NCBI GenBank assembly: GCA_040904825.1 | Contig: JBBDSU010000011.1 | Span: 1-11,418 of the forward strand | Direction: 5' to 3' | Source: JBBDSU01 sp040904825 | Lineage (GTDB): Bacteria; Actinomycetota; Nitriliruptoria; Nitriliruptorales; Nitriliruptoraceae | Length of the DNA stretch: 11,418 nucleotides | Shown here: one piece after another, positions 9,270-11,418 of the stretch | Layout: each line of letters starts with the position of its first letter | How positions within the stretch are numbered: position 1 is the stretch's first letter | Notes under the pieces: generated by a model | What the model was told of the DNA's origin: nothing | The model's database searches: none | Seen by the model: only the letters and a program-made list of their open reading frames with translations | Made by a program: the position numbers and the translations under genes

Positions 9270-9584
9270 CGATCCATCGTCGGCGACGAACGGCAGGTGC
9301 GCTTCGGCCCACGCCAGCATCCCGCCATCAAGATTGAGGACGTCGTAGCCAGCACGCGCCAGCGCTTCGGTGACCATCCCGCTGCGATTGCCGCTGCGGC
9401 ACACGCACACGATGTCGCGATCGGTCGCGAGCTCTTCTTGTCGTGCCGCCAATTGTGAGAGCGGAATCAACACTGCACCATCGATGTGACCGGCAGCAAA
9501 CTCATGAGGTTCGCGCACATCGAGGAGCATCACGTCGTCGCCGCGGGCAACAACTTCGGAAGGCGTGATCTCAGGCAGGGTCAT
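9252..9584 (-). CDS. Single-domain rhodanese (sulfurtransferase)
   Basis: A 110-residue protein consisting of one rhodanese domain. LLDVREPHEFAAGHIDGAVLIPL (20-42) is the standard N-terminal signature. The active-site loop is C62-R-S-G-N-R67, with C62 as the persulfide-carrying cysteine, and the C-terminal NLDGGMLAW motif (84-92) follows. Such proteins move sulfane sulfur between thiols or act as thiol redox carriers; the acceptor here is unknown. The ATG at 9584 overlaps the upstream gene stop as ATGA, indicating translational coupling. A longer upstream reading frame exists, but its extra residues are Arg/Gly-rich and not rhodanese-like. The last five codons and stop are part of the 28-bp repeat. 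No signal peptide is visible, so it is probably cytoplasmic. Confidence 0.93.
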   Translation of the reverse strand: MTLPEITPSEVVARGDDVMLLDVREPHEFAAGHIDGAVLIPLSQLAARQEELATDRDIVCVCRSGNRSGMVTEALARAGYDVLNLDGGMLAWAEAHLPFVADDGSPGRIA

Positions 9585-10687
9585 GTCATCTCGTCGTGGT
9601 CGTCGTCGGGAACGCGATCGTAGGCATCGATGATGGCCACCCATCCCGCGTCCGGATCCTCCAACGCCAGGCCCAAATGCCATGCCACCGCGCCGGAAGG
9701 GCGTGATATCACCGACCAGCGCAATGACTCGAGCCGGAACTCCAGTTCGTCCGGATCGGGCGCGAATCCCAGTCCGGTGGCACAGGCCGCGACCCACCAG
9801 GCAGCCGCACGTCCGGCGGCGGCACCTCGGCGACGGCCATGGACGCCGCCGCTGGCCGCCGCGAAGGCCATCTGGCGCATTGCCGTTGCCACGTCGACTC
9901 TGGTGGTATGGCGCGGCTCGTCATCGATATCAGCCAGGACGTCATCGAGCCGCCGATCGCCAACAATGACGGTTGCCTGCCCATCCGACTGTGAGACCCA
10001 CGGCTCGGTCAGGTCAACCAGCGCTCGACGCAGGTCGTTGCTGGCAACTTCGGCGTCAATCCAGCCTGACGGAATATCGGCAGCCTGGTGGCCGTCCGGA
10101 CCAGCACCCTCACCGGGAGAAACCGTGGCCACATCGGGCCCAAGCGCGCCATCGGGTTGTTCGCCGTGGGTGGCATGTGAGTCAACGGCCGTGTCGCCAC
10201 CGCCACCGTCCAGCCGATCAAACGGTCGGAACATGGGCACCAGGTAGCGGGGTTCCCACGGCTCAAGACGCCCGGGAAGGCCAGTCTCGTCCACCCCGGC
10301 ACGTTCGTCATCGACGAGGTCTTCGCCACGCATGATGCGTTCCTGGGCCACCACGCCACGAACCGTGGCATCCAAGTCGTCGGCGAGTTCATCGAAGTGG
10401 TGATGCTGGGCGACCACCTCGGACAAGGGTCCCAAGGCGAACCGGCCAGCGCCCGGCACGACCACCGAGGCAGCCAGCTGCGCGTCAGCGTCCAAAGCGA
10501 TCCTGTAGTCGGCGAAATGCGCAACGCCCCACAGTTGGCGTCCGGTCTCCTCAGCAGCCGCGTGGCAGCGATCACGAAGCCAGACAAGCGTGTCCCATTC
10601 CTGCCTGGCCGCCAACAGATCGACCGCCCCTACCAATTCGTCGAGATCTCCTCGACCCAGCGCCGCTTCGAATTCTGAACGGCTCAC
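9581..10687 (-). CDS. Uncharacterised 368-aa protein
   Basis: I do not recognise a family with known function. Residues about 1-125 are helical, with a repeat-like start (ALGRGDLDELVGAVDLLAAR) and a motif VVAQERIMRGEDL (112-124). About 158-205 is a Gly/Asp/Pro-rich, probably disordered linker. About 208-368 is a second folded part with RRRGAAAGRAAAWWVAA (285-301), a Trp-rich hydrophobic stretch, and an acidic end (DDDHDEMT). No signal peptide or secure transmembrane helix is seen. The GTG start at 10687 overlaps the FKBP stop as GTGA, and its own TGA overlaps the rhodanese ATG. The protein is thus translated between an exported prolyl isomerase and a sulfurtransferase. The reading frame is long and free of odd composition, so it is a genuine gene. 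Confidence 0.85.
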   Translation of the reverse strand: MSRSEFEAALGRGDLDELVGAVDLLAARQEWDTLVWLRDRCHAAAEETGRQLWGVAHFADYRIALDADAQLAASVVVPGAGRFALGPLSEVVAQHHHFDELADDLDATVRGVVAQERIMRGEDLVDDERAGVDETGLPGRLEPWEPRYLVPMFRPFDRLDGGGGDTAVDSHATHGEQPDGALGPDVATVSPGEGAGPDGHQAADIPSGWIDAEVASNDLRRALVDLTEPWVSQSDGQATVIVGDRRLDDVLADIDDEPRHTTRVDVATAMRQMAFAAASGGVHGRRRGAAAGRAAAWWVAACATGLGFAPDPDELEFRLESLRWSVISRPSGAVAWHLGLALEDPDAGWVAIIDAYDRVPDDDHDEMT

Positions 10688-11247
10688 GCGATCGGCTCTG
10701 CGGATCGACCAGCCATCTGACGCTCAGGTGCGAATGCCCGCGGCGGATCCGATCCCGGATCGACCGACACGACATCGACGACGAACACGAGCGTCGCGCC
10801 TGGGGCAATACGGTCGCCGGAGCCCCGGTCGCCGTAGGCCATGTCGGGTGGGATGATCAGCAGTCGCCGCCCACCTTCACGCACGCCATCAAGGCCGATG
10901 TCCCAGCCGGCGATGACTCGTCCCGCACCGAGCTCGAACTGGAATGGCGCTCCACGATCCCACGAAGCATCGAATTGCGCACCGCTGGTCCATTCGACAC
11001 CGACATAGTGGACCGTGAGCACGTCGCCTTCACCTGCCGCAACCTCACCATCGCCGACGACGACGTCCTCGATCACGAGCGCCGAAGCTGGCTCATCCCG
11101 GTCCTCAGGCAGCATGGCCACGACATCCGGCTTCCCGGCGATATCGCTGGGCTGGGTGACCTCGATGTCGCTGGCGTCATCGCCGCCGCTTCGGGCACAC
11201 CCAACGACAACAACGGCGACAGCGAGTGCAACAACCAGCCGAACCAT
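10684..11247 (-). CDS. FKBP-type peptidyl-prolyl cis-trans isomerase, lipoprotein
   Basis: A 187-residue exported prolyl isomerase. The ATG at 11247 has GGGAG about five bases upstream and is followed directly by a signal peptide, VRLVVALAVAVVVV, ending in a lipobox V14-V-G-C17, so it should be a lipoprotein on the outer face of the membrane. An in-frame ATG at 11346 would bury that signal behind 33 Arg-rich residues and is rejected. After an acidic linker, the FKBP domain runs about 58-163. Residues equivalent to the FKBP12 pocket are present: Y81, F92, D93, R98, F102, V111, I112, W115, Y138 and F155, so catalytic activity is expected. A short tail follows to residue 187. It is the first gene of a tightly packed leftward operon, overlapping the next gene by four bases. 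Confidence 0.94.
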   Translation of the reverse strand: MVRLVVALAVAVVVVGCARSGGDDASDIEVTQPSDIAGKPDVVAMLPEDRDEPASALVIEDVVVGDGEVAAGEGDVLTVHYVGVEWTSGAQFDASWDRGAPFQFELGAGRVIAGWDIGLDGVREGGRRLLIIPPDMAYGDRGSGDRIAPGATLVFVVDVVSVDPGSDPPRAFAPERQMAGRSAEPIA

Positions 11248-11418
11248 GCTTCTCCCTTGCCGATGATGCCGACGCAGTGACCTGCATCCGGCTCGTTCGA
11301 GCGTATCGGCGACCAGCGGCCACACTGGGGTCGCTGCCAAGACCACCGAATCGATTAGCGTGTGGCCTTGGCCACGATCCGTCCTCGGCCAGACGGCCCG
11401 ACCCCGCCGTCCGCCACC
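11248..11418. promoter_or_regulatory. Upstream region of the FKBP operon
   Basis: These 171 bases must carry the operon promoter. Visible structures are a 12-bp palindrome GCTCG-TT-CGAGC at 11291-11302, an 8-bp inverted repeat GGCCACAC/GTGTGGCC at 11318-11325 and 11360-11367, and a 14-bp palindrome GTGGCC-TT-GGCCAC at 11362-11375. A rightward gene may start near 11360-11362 with GTG, but only about 19 codons are visible and they show no family signature. No convincing -35/-10 pair was found. Confidence 0.45.

Noticed and set aside
9585..9797. A 71-residue N-terminal extension of the rhodanese
   Set aside because: The extension lies wholly within the upstream 368-aa gene, is Arg/Gly-rich, and the ATGA overlap at 9584 gives a natural coupled start directly before the domain.
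11360..11418. Possible start of a rightward gene at GTG 11360 or 11362
   Set aside because: Only about 19 codons are visible, they are Pro/Arg-rich, there is no Shine-Dalgarno sequence, and the bases coincide with a palindrome that may be regulatory.

Overview
The window reads as high-GC actinobacterial DNA. The strongest lineage hints are an N-terminal fragment of the actinobacterial fused 2-oxoglutarate decarboxylase/dehydrogenase (Kgd type), a class B penicillin-binding protein with a MecA-like N-terminal domain, and a small HhH-GPD protein of a kind I associate with Actinobacteria. Codon use suggests class Acidimicrobiia, but that is an inference. Exactly 100 Ns at 4369-4468 mark a scaffold join, so the left part (1-4368) and the right part (4469-11418) come from two contigs whose true spacing is unknown.

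Left part: the 5' end of kgd runs leftward off the edge. Divergent from it is a rightward set: a DUF4349 lipoprotein, a class B PBP with all three transpeptidase motifs, and an HhH-GPD DNA-repair-like protein. A perfect 17-bp palindrome sits just upstream of the lipoprotein ribosome binding site. A perfect 16-bp-stem hairpin fills the lipoprotein-PBP gap and abuts the PBP ribosome binding site.

Right part: every supported gene is leftward. In transcription order they are an exported FKBP-type peptidyl-prolyl isomerase lipoprotein, an uncharacterised 368-aa protein, and a single-domain rhodanese. These three are joined by 4-base start/stop overlaps and almost certainly form an operon. Next come a 28-bp tandem repeat, then a copper-type P1B ATPase with a probable leaderless promoter under a G-rich, copper-operator-like tract, then a CoA-disulfide-reductase-type flavoenzyme, and finally a 55-aa two-helix membrane protein at the contig edge.

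The right part looks like metal and thiol housekeeping: copper export flanked by two sulfur/thiol redox proteins. The most unusual item is the copper ATPase. After its normal last helix it carries an extra membrane helix and a roughly 120-residue beta-rich tail resembling a cupredoxin fold, with Met and His residues, predicted to lie outside the cytoplasm. I found no tRNA, rRNA, CRISPR array, transposase or phage gene.
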